From assembly GCA_016178785.1 (NCBI GenBank), contig JACOSO010000016.1, positions 1 through 64,000 on the forward strand: DNA of 64,000 nucleotides, read 5' to 3'. Source of the DNA: Bacteroidota bacterium (GTDB lineage Bacteria; Bacteroidota; Bacteroidia; Cytophagales; Cyclobacteriaceae). Both the position numbers and the translations under genes were made by a program. This document shows positions 1 through 9,380 of this stretch, in pieces (the stretch's first letter is position 1; every line of letters starts with the position of its first letter). The notes beneath the pieces are model-generated. The model ran no database searches. It was not told the DNA's origin and was given only the letters and a program-made list of their open reading frames with translations.

Positions 1-147
1 ATCACATACACTTACATAGGCTTGAATAATGAAGGTAATGCGCTCAATGCCACTGCCCTAGAAAAAATGTACGCGCATGATCTGAAAGACTGGGAAAAGG
101 CAATCAATTATTTTCTGGAAACAGGAAAGGTTTTAAAGGGGGTTTGA
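1..147 (+). CDS. C-terminal end of an unidentified protein (partial)
   Basis: An open frame enters from the left edge and ends at TGA 145-147, giving 48 visible residues with no stop before that. The peptide is hydrophilic and probably helical, with a run [20 protein letters not shown]. It is too short to assign to a family and I do not recognise it. It is followed by an 82-nt gap and then a histidine kinase on the same strand, so the two may be co-transcribed. The start lies outside the window. Confidence 0.55.
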   Translation: MTYTYIGLNNEGNALNATALEKMYAHDLKDWEKAINYFLETGKVLKGV

Positions 148-229
148 TCGCTCTCATCTTTATGCGATTCCTTTTGGGAAATTTTTACTATTTCTTTACT
201 TTATCTTTCCTTTCCAATTTGAGGAGTAT

Positions 230-1375
230 ATGGATTTGCACAGAATCGAAGATGAGGATATCAGGAAAAGTGAATTTCGGTTTCGCACGCTATTTAATTC
301 CGCCCATGATGCCATCTTCACCATGAATGAGCGCACGTTTGTAGACTGTAATCCTGCCACTCTCCGGATTTTTCAATGCACGCGCGAGCAGATTGTTGGT
401 CAGACACCGTATCGTTTCTCACCTCAATTTCAGCCTGACGGAAGGACCTCGGAAGAAAAGGCCATGGAAAAAATCAATGCAGCACTCTCCGGCAAACCCC
501 AGTTTTTTGAATGGCGACACACGCGCTATGACGGCACCCCATTTGAAGCTGAGGTTTCTCTAAACCGCGTTGACATGGAAGGTGAAGTAACCATCCAGGC
601 TATTGTGCGCGATATAAGCGAGCGCAAAAGAGCGGAAGAGGAAAACAAGAGGCTCCAACTCACTCTTCTGGAGAAGAATGAAGATCTGACCAAGATTAAC
701 ACCGAGCTTGATCGATTTGTTTATAGCGCTTCTCATGATCTTCGCGCACCGATTTCATCTTTACTCGGCCTGATCGAAGTAGCAAAGATGGAAAAGGACA
801 TGGACAGCGTAGTCCAACTACTTGACCTACAGAAAAAGAGTTTGGTGAGGATGGATCGTTTCATCAAAGATATTGTTGACCACTCTCGTAACGCGCGCCT
901 CCAAGTCGTTCCTGAACCTGTCGATTTTGAAATGGTGGTGGCCAACGCTTTTGAACAGCTTCAGTTCATGGAGAAATTTGGCCGGATCAGGAAAATAATT
1001 AGCATAGAGCAAGACAAAGTTTTTTATACTTCATCTACTCGCGTTGATATTGTTTTAAACAATCTGTTTTCAAACGCCATAAAATATGCAGACCTGCGCA
1101 AAGATGATCCATACCTTCAAGTGTCAATAAAATTCGCAGACAACAAAGCAGAAATCCTTATTGCTGACAATGGAGAAGGCATTACAGATGAGGCGCTGCC
1201 CAAAATATTTGATATGTTTTATCGCGGCTCTGGAAGCGGCTCGGGTTCAGGGTTGGGATTGTATATCGTTAAAGAAGCCATTCAAAAATTGCAAGGCACG
1301 ATCAATGTGCATTCAGAATTTGGCAACGGGACCGAGTTCACAGTAACAATTCCCAGTTTAGCTTTGGTGAAGTAA
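230..1375 (+). CDS. PAS-domain sensor histidine kinase
   Basis: A 381-residue soluble sensor kinase. A PAS domain covers about residues 13-130 and is followed by a short coiled coil (132-160). The HisKA dimerisation helix has the phospho-acceptor H169 in SASHDLRAP. The HATPase_c domain shows the N box [12 protein letters not shown] (277-288), G1 DNGEGI (313-318) and G2 GLGLYIV (341-347). There is no transmembrane segment or signal peptide, so it should sense a cytoplasmic or diffusible signal through PAS. No receiver or response-regulator gene adjoins it, so the partner is unknown. The start is supported by a GAGGAG Shine-Dalgarno at 221-226. A glycine/serine repeat (GSGSGSGSG) sits in the ATP lid just before G2, which is unusual but in frame. 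Confidence 0.9.
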   Translation: MDLHRIEDEDIRKSEFRFRTLFNSAHDAIFTMNERTFVDCNPATLRIFQCTREQIVGQTPYRFSPQFQPDGRTSEEKAMEKINAALSGKPQFFEWRHTRYDGTPFEAEVSLNRVDMEGEVTIQAIVRDISERKRAEEENKRLQLTLLEKNEDLTKINTELDRFVYSASHDLRAPISSLLGLIEVAKMEKDMDSVVQLLDLQKKSLVRMDRFIKDIVDHSRNARLQVVPEPVDFEMVVANAFEQLQFMEKFGRIRKIISIEQDKVFYTSSTRVDIVLNNLFSNAIKYADLRKDDPYLQVSIKFADNKAEILIADNGEGITDEALPKIFDMFYRGSGSGSGSGLGLYIVKEAIQKLQGTINVHSEFGNGTEFTVTIPSLALVK

Positions 1376-1511
1376 GTCCTTCAGTGATTTATTCAATTTG
1401 TAACCAAACGAATAATAAAATGTTAAGCAACCATTAAGATTTGGATCTTTGTGACGTTACGGTTGCCATAATGCTACTTGTTCATTTTCTTTGGGCGAAG
1501 TGTTGAGATAG

Positions 1512-1988
1512 ATGATGAGAAATGGTATTCAATCGGCCCATGAAATTCAGAGAGATAAGGTTCAATTTCATTCTTTATTTGGAATCTGGTCTGATGTTGC
1601 AAAGACCATAGAACTTAAAATTTCTCCACGTGTAGGTGGCGCTAAAATAAAAGTATGGGCGGTAAAAGATTTTTCTGTCATTGAAAAGATCTCAGCCTTT
1701 TGTGGCCTTGATGCCCGCCCGAAAAGAACAAACTGGTAGGGGTTTGATTTGATTACCAATCTTGAAAAAAAAGGAGATTCATTTGTGAACGGAGTGGTGC
1801 AAATGCCCAATAACAAAAGGAAGAATCTAGCCGACTTCAAAATTGTAGATCATCGCCTTGCTGAACTTAATTTCTTCTACCGCGATTCATCGCAAGAAGC
1901 CACCCAAAATAAAAGTGGGTTTATTTTATTAACGCAGAAGAAAAACCAAGAGTCTGACCCTAAAGAAGAACCCGAAAATATTACTTAA
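1512..1988 (+). pseudogene. Small protein gene interrupted by an in-frame TAG
   Basis: Two open segments, 1512-1736 and 1740-1988, are in the same frame and separated only by TAG at 1737-1739. Read through, they give one protein of about 158 residues with an N-terminal beta-rich part (IELKISPRVGGAKIKVWAVK) and a charged C-terminus. The downstream part has only a TTG as start and no clear ribosome-binding site, which argues for one original gene with a nonsense mutation. Another reading is two small unrelated ORFs or non-coding sequence. I do not recognise a family. The product lies between a histidine kinase and a TonB receptor and has no visible link to either. Confidence 0.35.
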
Positions 1989-2057
1989 CAATTGAGTAAC
2001 ATTTGAGACGTGTTGGGTTAATACTGTCGAGCCACCTTTGCAGTAAAATTAGCCCCA

Positions 2058-4811
2058 ATGAAAAAAATCCTACTATTTTCTATTTGTTCTCTTTGTTTTG
2101 GGAGCACTTTCGCTCAGGGATCAATCTCCGGAACGATTACTGATGCCAAAACCAAAGAAACAATTATTGGGGCGAATGTGGTGATTCAGGGAACTACTAC
2201 CGGAGGGCAGACAGACGTTGACGGGAAATTTCTGATCTCCAATATAAAAGCAGGATCATATAATCTTCAGGTTTCTTTCATCACCTATAAAACGCATCTT
2301 ATTCCTAATGTTCTGGTGGAGGATGGCAAACGGATAAGTATTGATGTACCCATGTCCGAAGAAGTATCCACGTTAAGCGAAGTTGTAGTCAACGGATCGC
2401 GCCAAACTAATACTGATTATGATTTGGTGAGGTCTATTAAGGAGGCAAAGGTAATTGTAGTAGGTATTACTGAAGAACAGATCAGCAAGACACTGGATCG
2501 CGATGCAGCACAGGTTTTGAAAAGAGTGCCTGGCCTTACCATTAAGGATGAGCAGTTTGTGGTAAGCCGAGGGTTGGCAGAACGCTACAATCCCGTAATG
2601 CTTCACAATACATACGCGCCAAGCTTGGAAACTGATGTGAGATCATTTTCATTCGCTACCATACCGAGCAGTCAGTTGGATCGTATTTTGGTTTTTAAAA
2701 GTCCGGCTGCAGATCTTCCAGGTGATTTTGCAGGAAGCGTAGTAAAGATATTTACAAAGAGTATCCCCGATGAAAACGGTTGGGTGATTGATTATAGTAC
2801 TCAATACCGGGCGGGTACCACCTTTCAAGATTTTTATCATCAGCAAAGAAATCCCGGCTTCATTACAGGGTACAATACAGGCTTTTACAATCTTCCTTCA
2901 GATTTCCCGGTCAATGCTCAAAATGTTTCAGGCAACAACTTGGAGAATGCTGGAAAATCCATAAAAAATTTATGGAAAGCTGAGAAAGGAACTGCCATTC
3001 CTGACCAAAGATTGACTGTTACTTATAATAGGAAATTTTCGATTGGCAATGTGCAAGTGGGCAATATCAATGCACTTAATTACTCCAATTCTCTTGCAAC
3101 TTACAATGTAGATCGGGGTGACTACACGGACGCAGATCCCAATTACTTATTCCGCGACAAACAATACAACCAACAAGTAAGAACAGGCCTTCTTAGTAAT
3201 TGGGCGTTTAAGATCAATTCCAACCATTTAATTGAATTTAAAAACCTTTTCAATGTTAGTTCCCAAGATCAATATGTGAATCGATCTGGAGCAACAGGAT
3301 CAATAAGCGAAGGAGAAAACAACGGAGCTTTTTACAAAGTTTATCGTGGTATTTATTCCAGTCAGCTTACAGGCAAACACGATCTGTTCAATAAGTTTAC
3401 CACCGTTGAATGGGTAGCGGGGTACAACAATACTTATCGTGATCAGCCAGATTATAAGCGTTATATTTCCAAAAATGGTATTATCTACGTTCCGAATACA
3501 GTTACCCCAACTCAGTTAGGAAAATTCTACTCGGCATTACAAGAAGATTCATACTCCGGAGGAGTATCGGTAAAACAACTTATCCCGATAGGTGGAAATC
3601 CTGTTCAAAGTCCCGAATTGAAAGCAGGATTTTTCTTTGAAAACAAAACCCGCTCTTTTCATGCCCGTAACATCGGGTATACTACAGCTACAACAAATTT
3701 TGATCAAAACCTGGCTTACCTTCCAATCGATCAATTGCTGCAATCGCAAAACATTAATAATTCTACCGGCCTTCAGATCGGAGAAGCTACCAATGCTCAG
3801 GACAGCTATACTGCCCAAAATAATTTGTTGGCTTATTATGCGATGCTCTCATTACCGGTTAGCTCTAAATTTAAGCTTGATGCCGGTGTTAGATTTGAAG
3901 ACAACCTGCAGCAGCTGCACAGTTACAGTGTGTCAAAATCGGCCCTGGTAGATCCTCACTATTGGACAAAACGTGTATTGCCATCAGCAAACTTAAGCTA
4001 CAACTTCACTGACAAGATGTTAGTGAGAGCCGCTTATGGTGAAACATTGAACAGGCCTGAGTTTAGAGAATTTGCTCCCTTTTCGTTTTATGATTTTAAC
4101 ATGAACTTTATTTATACAGGCAATGAAAACCTTCAAGTTGCCAAGATTCAGAACTTTGATTTGCGCTGGGAGTTTTATCCAACTAAGGGAGAGATGATCA
4201 CCATTGGGGGATTTTATAAGGATTTTATTAACCCAATTGAATCTTATGTTGATCCTCTTAATTCGGGTGGCGGAAATAAACTTGTGACGTATTATAATTC
4301 TAAAACCGCAAAAGTATACGGGGTGGAAGTAGAAGTTAAAAAATCTTTGGCTGGATTAACTTCATCAACTCTTTTAGATAAGCTGAATGTCATGGTTAAT
4401 ACAACAGTTGCCGCAAGCACTGCATACGTACCTGATGGTTATTTGAATGGAAGGTCAGCTTCACATCCACTTCAAGGACAAGCGCCATATATCATAAATG
4501 CCGGCTTATACTATAATTCTGAAGTTTCGGGCTGGCAATTCAATTTGCTATTTAACACCACAGGAAACACAGTATACGTAGTAGGGACTGATCATTATCA
4601 CGATGTATATGTGCTTCCTCGAAATGTGGTTGATCTTACCTTCACCAAAAGGCTTTCTGAGAAATTTAGTCTGAAGGGTGGAATAGTTGATATTTTAAAC
4701 CAGCCCTTCCGTTTCCACAACAGCAGCACTGCGGGCGGTAGCCTGACTCAGGTTATTCAAGATTATAAGCCAGGCCAGGTATTTTCAATTGGTTTTTCGG
4801 CAAGGCTCTAA
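2058..4811 (+). CDS. TonB-dependent outer-membrane receptor with carboxypeptidase-like N-terminal domain
   Basis: A 917-residue outer-membrane transporter. A Sec signal peptide (1-19, ending FAQ) is followed by a CarboxypepD_reg-like domain (about 22-107, ISGTITDAKTKETIIGANV). Next come a plug domain (about 130-240, DRDAAQVLKRVPGLTI) and a long 22-strand-type beta-barrel to the C-terminus. This architecture is typical of Bacteroidota TonB receptors for glycans, siderophores or other large ligands. No SusD-like gene follows; instead a beta-helix lipoprotein (4988-6883) does, after a terminator. The substrate cannot be read from the sequence. Length and domains look complete, with no break. The start at 2058 places a lysine-rich n-region (MKKILLFS) directly ahead of the signal peptide. 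Confidence 0.93.
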   Translation: MKKILLFSICSLCFGSTFAQGSISGTITDAKTKETIIGANVVIQGTTTGGQTDVDGKFLISNIKAGSYNLQVSFITYKTHLIPNVLVEDGKRISIDVPMSEEVSTLSEVVVNGSRQTNTDYDLVRSIKEAKVIVVGITEEQISKTLDRDAAQVLKRVPGLTIKDEQFVVSRGLAERYNPVMLHNTYAPSLETDVRSFSFATIPSSQLDRILVFKSPAADLPGDFAGSVVKIFTKSIPDENGWVIDYSTQYRAGTTFQDFYHQQRNPGFITGYNTGFYNLPSDFPVNAQNVSGNNLENAGKSIKNLWKAEKGTAIPDQRLTVTYNRKFSIGNVQVGNINALNYSNSLATYNVDRGDYTDADPNYLFRDKQYNQQVRTGLLSNWAFKINSNHLIEFKNLFNVSSQDQYVNRSGATGSISEGENNGAFYKVYRGIYSSQLTGKHDLFNKFTTVEWVAGYNNTYRDQPDYKRYISKNGIIYVPNTVTPTQLGKFYSALQEDSYSGGVSVKQLIPIGGNPVQSPELKAGFFFENKTRSFHARNIGYTTATTNFDQNLAYLPIDQLLQSQNINNSTGLQIGEATNAQDSYTAQNNLLAYYAMLSLPVSSKFKLDAGVRFEDNLQQLHSYSVSKSALVDPHYWTKRVLPSANLSYNFTDKMLVRAAYGETLNRPEFREFAPFSFYDFNMNFIYTGNENLQVAKIQNFDLRWEFYPTKGEMITIGGFYKDFINPIESYVDPLNSGGGNKLVTYYNSKTAKVYGVEVEVKKSLAGLTSSTLLDKLNVMVNTTVAASTAYVPDGYLNGRSASHPLQGQAPYIINAGLYYNSEVSGWQFNLLFNTTGNTVYVVGTDHYHDVYVLPRNVVDLTFTKRLSEKFSLKGGIVDILNQPFRFHNSSTAGGSLTQVIQDYKPGQVFSIGFSARL

Positions 4812-4836
4812 AAAAATCGATTCAACATTGTCTGAC

Positions 4837-4862
4837 ACCGAGGCAGCCCCTCGGTTTTTTTT
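4837..4862 (+). terminator. Rho-independent terminator after the TonB receptor
   Basis: A 7-bp stem ACCGAGG (4837-4843) pairs with CCTCGGT (4849-4855) across the loop CAGCC and runs into a T tract (4855-4862). It lies 25 nt after the receptor stop and separates receptor transcription from the lipoprotein gene. Confidence 0.85.
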
Positions 4863-4987
4863 CATGTGTTTAGCTTAACATCATCTAAATATTGGTAAAG
4901 TAAAGTTCGGCTTGTCTTAACAGCCAAATAATATTGAAGGGATACGTTTGCACCTGAATTTCATCAATAACAAAACATTAAAATCCC

Positions 4988-6883
4988 ATGAAAAAAACTA
5001 CAATGCTCAAGGGTTCAATCCTCGCAAGTCTAGTAATGGTGGGGGCATTTATGTTGATTCTTTCTTCATGTACCAAGACAGAATCTAATAAGCCGGCTCC
5101 AACTATTTCTCTTAGCAGTTCGTCCACCTCTAATGTGGCTGGATCGCAAGTATCGACAACTGTCACAATTAATGCTCCCGAAGGCGGAAAGACTCTTTCT
5201 GTTACTATAAACGGAGTGGCGGATGCTAACTTTGCCGATGGCACGTTGAGCGGTGCTGTATCTAAGGACATCACTTATAACTATTCCATCCCTGCAAATG
5301 CTGCTGTCAATACAGTGTATACAATCAGTTTTCAGGTAACTGACAATAAAAATCAGCAATCTATTGTGTCTACTTTTGTTGTGATCGTTTCGGCTGTGCC
5401 ATCTAAAACCATTATAGATGTTCCAGCAGGAAATATCACTACAGACACTCACTGGACTGCAGACAAAATTTATCGTTTGAATGGTTTTGTGCGCGTAGGT
5501 ACTGATGCCCACACAGGTCCTGGCACTGCACCAACAATCTCTGCCACTGCAACATTGACCATCGATGCCGGAACTGTAATTTATGGAAAGTCAGGTACCC
5601 CTGGCGGAACACTTATTGTACAACGCGGTAGCAAGATTATTGCCAATGGAACTGCGAGCAACCCGATTGTCTTCACTTCAGAAAAATCAGCAGGTTCACG
5701 TAAGGCTGGCGACTGGGGTGGATTTGTGATTTGTGGAAAATCAGCTAATAATATAACTACATCTACTTCAACGGCTACACCTGGAATTGAAGAGCTCGAA
5801 GGCGGATATGGCGGTTTCCACGGTGGTGGCGCTTCTCCTGACTTGGCGGATAACTCCGGTTCTATTTCATATGTGCGTGTAGAATTTGCCGGTTATCCGA
5901 TCAACCCTAACCAGGAAATTAATGGGGTCACATTTGGTAGCGTTGGCTCAGGAACAACTTTCCATCACGTGCAAGTAACCTATGCTAATGACGACTCTTT
6001 CGAGTGGTTTGGCGGAACAATCAATGCAGACCACCTCATTGCCTACAAAGGAATTGATGACGACTTCGATACAGACAATGGTTTCAGCGGACAAGTGCAA
6101 TTCGGTTTGGGTATCCGTGATCAAGGAATTGCTGACCAATCTGGTTCAAACGGTTTTGAGTGTGATAACGATGCCAATGGATCATCCAACACGCCTTACA
6201 CTAATGCTACCTTCTCTAACATGACTATCATTGGTGGAAAAGCTACTTCTGGAACAACCATCAACTTACAGTTCCAGAACGGTGCCCAGATTCGCAGAAA
6301 TGCAAAACAAGATGTGATCAATTCATTTATCACAGCTTATCCTAACGGGGTTTACATTGACAACGCGCTTCCTGGTACAATTGCTAACGCAACGGCAGGT
6401 GAGCTTGTATTCAAAAACAATGTTCTTGCCGGAGTTGAAGGTTGGGGCGGTAATGGTTTTGGAAGCTCTGCAACAGCTGATGAAATCACTGTACTCGGTT
6501 TGTCTGCCGCTGGAAGCAATCACCCTAACGCCCCAAAGGGAAGGGTAGTAGCAGGTGGTGTGGGTTCTTTCAGTAATGGAACTTTTGGAACGTATACAGA
6601 GGCGCAGATCAGCAGTCAAAATCCTATCGTTTGGTTTGCGGCAAACAATACTGTTAAAGCTAAGTGGAGCGATGCCACTATCGGTTTGAACTCTAATATC
6701 TTTGAACCTCTTAATGGCGCACCCACATTGCTTCCTGCTAACGGGTCTATCTTACTAAGCGGAGCAGATTTTACCGGATATACTGGTTTTACTACTGTAG
6801 CATATAAAGGAGCTTTTGGTGCGACCGACTGGACTTTAGGCTGGGTTAACTGGAATCCACAAATTTCGGACTATACTAAGTAA
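4988..6883 (+). CDS. Surface lipoprotein with right-handed beta-helix-like repeats
   Basis: A 631-residue lipoprotein: a signal peptide with lipobox ILSSC (Cys28), a Ser/Thr-rich linker, an Ig/cadherin-like segment (about 35-135), and a long region that reads like a parallel beta-helix. The helix region contains TLTIDAGTVIYG, SGTPGGTLIVQRGSKIIANG and PIVFTSEKSAGSRKAGDWGG. Proteins of this kind are common in Bacteroidota beside a TonB receptor and are thought to be surface ligand-binding partners. That role is inferred from position, as no SusD fold is visible. A possible -7 element TACGTTTG lies at 4943-4950, so it probably has its own promoter after the receptor terminator. The gene is intact and ends at its own strong terminator. 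Confidence 0.85.
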   Translation: MKKTTMLKGSILASLVMVGAFMLILSSCTKTESNKPAPTISLSSSSTSNVAGSQVSTTVTINAPEGGKTLSVTINGVADANFADGTLSGAVSKDITYNYSIPANAAVNTVYTISFQVTDNKNQQSIVSTFVVIVSAVPSKTIIDVPAGNITTDTHWTADKIYRLNGFVRVGTDAHTGPGTAPTISATATLTIDAGTVIYGKSGTPGGTLIVQRGSKIIANGTASNPIVFTSEKSAGSRKAGDWGGFVICGKSANNITTSTSTATPGIEELEGGYGGFHGGGASPDLADNSGSISYVRVEFAGYPINPNQEINGVTFGSVGSGTTFHHVQVTYANDDSFEWFGGTINADHLIAYKGIDDDFDTDNGFSGQVQFGLGIRDQGIADQSGSNGFECDNDANGSSNTPYTNATFSNMTIIGGKATSGTTINLQFQNGAQIRRNAKQDVINSFITAYPNGVYIDNALPGTIANATAGELVFKNNVLAGVEGWGGNGFGSSATADEITVLGLSAAGSNHPNAPKGRVVAGGVGSFSNGTFGTYTEAQISSQNPIVWFAANNTVKAKWSDATIGLNSNIFEPLNGAPTLLPANGSILLSGADFTGYTGFTTVAYKGAFGATDWTLGWVNWNPQISDYTK

Positions 6884-6906
6884 TCAGGCTTTATTAAATA
6901 ATGATT

Positions 6907-6938
6907 AGAATCGGAGCTTTCGGGCTCCGATTCTTTTT
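6907..6938 (+). terminator. Rho-independent terminator after the beta-helix lipoprotein
   Basis: An 11-bp stem (6907-6917 with 6924-6934, core AATCGGAGC/GCTCCGATT) closes a six-base loop TTTCGG and is followed by a T run to 6938. It sits 24 nt after the stop codon. Confidence 0.9.
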
Positions 6939-6963
6939 AAGAAGATTTGAATAATTTTATCGA

Positions 6964-7509
6964 ATGAAATATCTCATCATCGTCATTTCTTTATTAGCTG
7001 TAGCAGGTTGCAGCACCAAACAGAAGTATGACATTGCCAAATACTATGATTTGTACCAACAAGATTCTGTTCTTACCAGTACAGTCACCTATCTCTTTAC
7101 CGCACCGCCCTATACTCAAATGAAAGATCGTTTTAAAGATGAGCATCGTGCGTTCTACTCTAATCTCACTCAAAAATTTTCGTTCTTAAAGTATTACATC
7201 GCTGAAGACGGCACGCATTATTTCTACATTATGCGCCCTTCCCCTCGCGCCTCAGAAAAAAGAGGAGTAGGCGGGTATTTTAAAATGGATAAGAACTTTA
7301 AATTGAAAGGATTTCGCGAAGTTTTTGTTACACCGATTTTGCCCGAGGCTGATGTAAAAGGACGCTGCTCATTTTTATTTGACGAGATGGTAAATCACAA
7401 CATCGATAAATTCTTTTCCATGGAAACGTATGTGCAGTGGCCAAACAAAATCAGTTACTACGATACAATCACCTACGAATGGAAAACGATTCCAGGGGCG
7501 CTCGAATAA
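6964..7509 (+). CDS. Hypothetical lipoprotein
   Basis: A 181-residue protein with a short Sec signal peptide and lipobox AVAGC (Cys16), so it is predicted to be lipid-anchored in a membrane. The mature part is mixed alpha/beta and rich in Tyr, Phe and Lys, with a segment PRASEKRGVGGYFKMDKNFK. I do not recognise a family. It follows the terminator of the beta-helix lipoprotein by 26 nt, so it needs its own promoter or read-through. It is convergent with the Crp-type regulator, with an 18-nt gap. The gene is intact. Confidence 0.75.
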   Translation: MKYLIIVISLLAVAGCSTKQKYDIAKYYDLYQQDSVLTSTVTYLFTAPPYTQMKDRFKDEHRAFYSNLTQKFSFLKYYIAEDGTHYFYIMRPSPRASEKRGVGGYFKMDKNFKLKGFREVFVTPILPEADVKGRCSFLFDEMVNHNIDKFFSMETYVQWPNKISYYDTITYEWKTIPGALE

Positions 7510-7527
7510 GTGCGATGCCTTGGAATA

Positions 7528-8208
7528 CTACCTCAAATTCTCCAAATCCCTTACCAAAATTTTCTTTCGGTCGAAGTTGATCAGGTTTTTTTCCTTTAAC
7601 TCGTTGAGGATAGTGGTGACAGTCTGCCGACTTGTTCCTGTTAATGCGGCTATATCTTTATGAGTAAGTTTCGTAGGCACTAGGGTTTCATAACCCACTT
7701 TTTTTCCTTTCCAGGCAGCAGAATCTTTAATAAACTCGATCACGCGAGTGCGGGCATCTTTAAAAACGAGAAGTTCAAGCTTGCGTTCCAGTTTCATCAG
7801 GCGAAGGCCAACAAGTTTGAGCATCTTAAAACTAAGTTCCTTGTTTTCCCACATCAGCGCTTTGAGTTCGTCAATACTCAGCGGGCACACCGTGGTTTTG
7901 TCGTCCATGGCTTGGGCAAAATCTCTGCGTTTTTCTTCACCAGCCAATGCGAGCTCGCCAAAAATCTCGCCCATACCGAGAATGGCAGAGACCACCTCCT
8001 TGCCATCGTCTAAGTAGTGGCCAATACGCACACGACCATCAGCAATCATATAAATGTATTGGGCGGGTTCATCTGGAAAATAAATGAACTGATCTTTCTT
8101 AAAATAATTGAATGTATGGCGCTCGGCCATGGGCTTGACCTTGTGTGGACATAGGATGTCATACAAATTGACGCTTTCAAAATACCATAGGGCAGATGTG
8201 TTCGCCAT
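7528..8208 (-). CDS. Crp/Fnr-family transcriptional regulator
   Basis: A 226-residue regulator with a cyclic-nucleotide-binding-type beta-roll (about 30-125, containing GMGEIFGELALAGEEKR), a long dimer helix (about 130-155) and a winged helix-turn-helix. The recognition helix is in TGTSRQTVTTILNELKEKN. The N-terminal Cys cluster that binds the iron-sulfur cluster in classical FNR is absent: only two isolated Cys are visible (CPHK near residue 20 and VCPLS in the roll). The recognition helix has SRQTVTT, so the Glu of E. coli Crp (RETVGR) and FNR (VETISR) is replaced by Gln. The ligand is unknown. It is the only Crp/Fnr member in the window, so it is a candidate but unproven reader of the TGAY-N4-RTCA boxes. 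It is monocistronic and convergent with 6964-7509. Confidence 0.9.
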   Translation of the reverse strand: MANTSALWYFESVNLYDILCPHKVKPMAERHTFNYFKKDQFIYFPDEPAQYIYMIADGRVRIGHYLDDGKEVVSAILGMGEIFGELALAGEEKRRDFAQAMDDKTTVCPLSIDELKALMWENKELSFKMLKLVGLRLMKLERKLELLVFKDARTRVIEFIKDSAAWKGKKVGYETLVPTKLTHKDIAALTGTSRQTVTTILNELKEKNLINFDRKKILVRDLENLR

Positions 8209-8405
8209 TTTTATAAGGAATTATTACTGGCTAAGTTAGCGCAAATTTAACCTGGATTACTCATTTAGAAAACGGTGCTCTTGGCAACAAAAATTAATAC
8301 TTTTACAAGAAGATATGATTTATATGATGGCCATGATAAAACATTAATTTTTTCGATTACTTGCTTGCTTGGAGAAATCATGTGAATCAAACAAATCAGT
8401 AATGC

Positions 8406-8434
8406 AAACTGCGCAGTCAATGGCCAAACTGCGC
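8406..8434. repeat. Direct repeat of AAACTGCGC upstream of the MOSC gene
   Basis: The nonamer AAACTGCGC occurs at 8406-8414 and 8426-8434, a 20-nt period that puts both copies on one DNA face. The first copy is part of the palindrome ACTGCGCAGT. It lies about 40 nt ahead of the MOSC start in a 263-nt divergent intergenic region, where I see no other structured element. It could be an operator. Confidence 0.4.
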
Positions 8435-8471
8435 CTCCTTTATTAAGGGCTATCATAGTTTAAAAGTTCCA

Positions 8472-9275
8472 ATGACAGAACTCAGGCTTACCGAAATTTG
8501 GATTTACCCTGTAAAATCGTTAGGCGGCATTCGTTTGAAATCGGCAAAGGTTCAGGAAAAAGGGCTCGAACACGACAGGCGTTGGATGTTGATTGATGAA
8601 GACAATGAGTTTATGACACAGCGGCTTTATCCGAGGATGGCGCTTTTTAAATTACAGGTTCAAGATTCCAGATTCAAAATTGAATATAAATCCGATTCCA
8701 TTACTCTTTCTTTTAATCATACAATTAAAGATGAATCGATTGAAGCAAGAATATGGGATGACACAGTTCAGGTTTTTGAAGTAAGCAATGAATACAGCAA
8801 TTGGTTTTCTGAAAGATTGCAGATGAATTGCCGGCTGGTTTCTTTTCCAGAATCTAATACAAGGCCGGTCGATGAAAATTATCAAGTCAACCATGAGCAG
8901 GTAAGCCTTGCCGATGCCTATCCTTTTCTGATTATTGGGGAACAATCATTGGCTGATCTCAATTCACGATTGAAAGAGCCTTTACCGATGAATCGGTTCC
9001 GCCCCAATTTTGTTTTCAGCGGTGGTCAGCCTTATGTAGAGGATTCATGGAGGAATTTTTCAATTGGTAAAAATAAGTTCACAGCCGTGAAACAATGCGC
9101 GCGCTGTGTGCTTACTACTGTGAATCAGGATACAGGCGATAAAGGAATCGAACCGCTGCTGACTTTATCGCAGTATCGAAAAAAAGAAAATAGAGTTCTG
9201 TTCGGGAAAAATCTTGTGGCCCTTAATCATTTTGAAGTTTATGAAGGAGATGAAATCACAGTCGATGGTCAATAG
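8472..9275 (+). CDS. MOSC-domain protein with MOSC N-terminal beta-barrel
   Basis: A 267-residue protein with the two-domain MOSC layout. The N-terminal barrel domain is about 4-125 (EIWIYPVKSLGG, HDRRWMLID, MTQRLYPRMA). The C-terminal MOSC domain is about 130-265 and contains NRFRPNFVFSGG and a conserved Cys in KQCARCVLTTV. Members bind a molybdenum cofactor or move sulfur, for example mARC-type amidoxime reductases, YcbX and the Moco sulfurase C-terminus. The exact substrate is unknown. Residues around 60-75 (LQVQDSRFKIEYKSDS) are encoded by a copy of the TTCAAGATTC repeat family found between genes elsewhere in the window, so a repeat seems to have entered the coding sequence without breaking the frame. 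Confidence 0.88.
   Translation: MTELRLTEIWIYPVKSLGGIRLKSAKVQEKGLEHDRRWMLIDEDNEFMTQRLYPRMALFKLQVQDSRFKIEYKSDSITLSFNHTIKDESIEARIWDDTVQVFEVSNEYSNWFSERLQMNCRLVSFPESNTRPVDENYQVNHEQVSLADAYPFLIIGEQSLADLNSRLKEPLPMNRFRPNFVFSGGQPYVEDSWRNFSIGKNKFTAVKQCARCVLTTVNQDTGDKGIEPLLTLSQYRKKENRVLFGKNLVALNHFEVYEGDEITVDGQ
8655..8700. repeat. Family C repeat inside the MOSC coding sequence
   Basis: The stretch carries GTTCAAGATTCCAGATTC followed by AAAATTGAATAT, matching the TTCAAGATTC/AAAATTCA units at 9945-10022, 41515-41590, 54445-54515 and 60350-60420. Here it is read in frame as QVQDSRFKIEYKSD. Confidence 0.6.
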
Positions 9276-9380
9276 TCGATGGTCAATGGTGAATCGTCAA
9301 TGGTCAATAGCAAACATGCTATGGACTATGGACTATCGATCATGGACTTACTGCCTACTGCTTACTGCCTACTGCCTACT
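9263..9380. repeat. Tandem low-complexity repeats, families B (TGGTCAATAG) and A (CTGCCTACTG)
   Basis: Positions 9263-9347 hold degenerate copies of ATGGTCAATRG and ATGGACTATG; 9349-9380 hold CTGCCTACTG/CTTACTGCCT units. The block overlaps the last codons of the MOSC gene and continues in frame into the SCO1-like gene. Similar family A blocks occur at 24120-24187 and 36287-36357. Confidence 0.75.

Noticed and set aside
7528-8208. Classical oxygen-sensing FNR
   Set aside because: The N-terminal cysteine cluster is absent; only isolated cysteines occur.
9340-9380. Short tandem units that look like a CRISPR array
   Set aside because: The units are contiguous and degenerate, with no unique spacers of regular length, and no cas gene is present.
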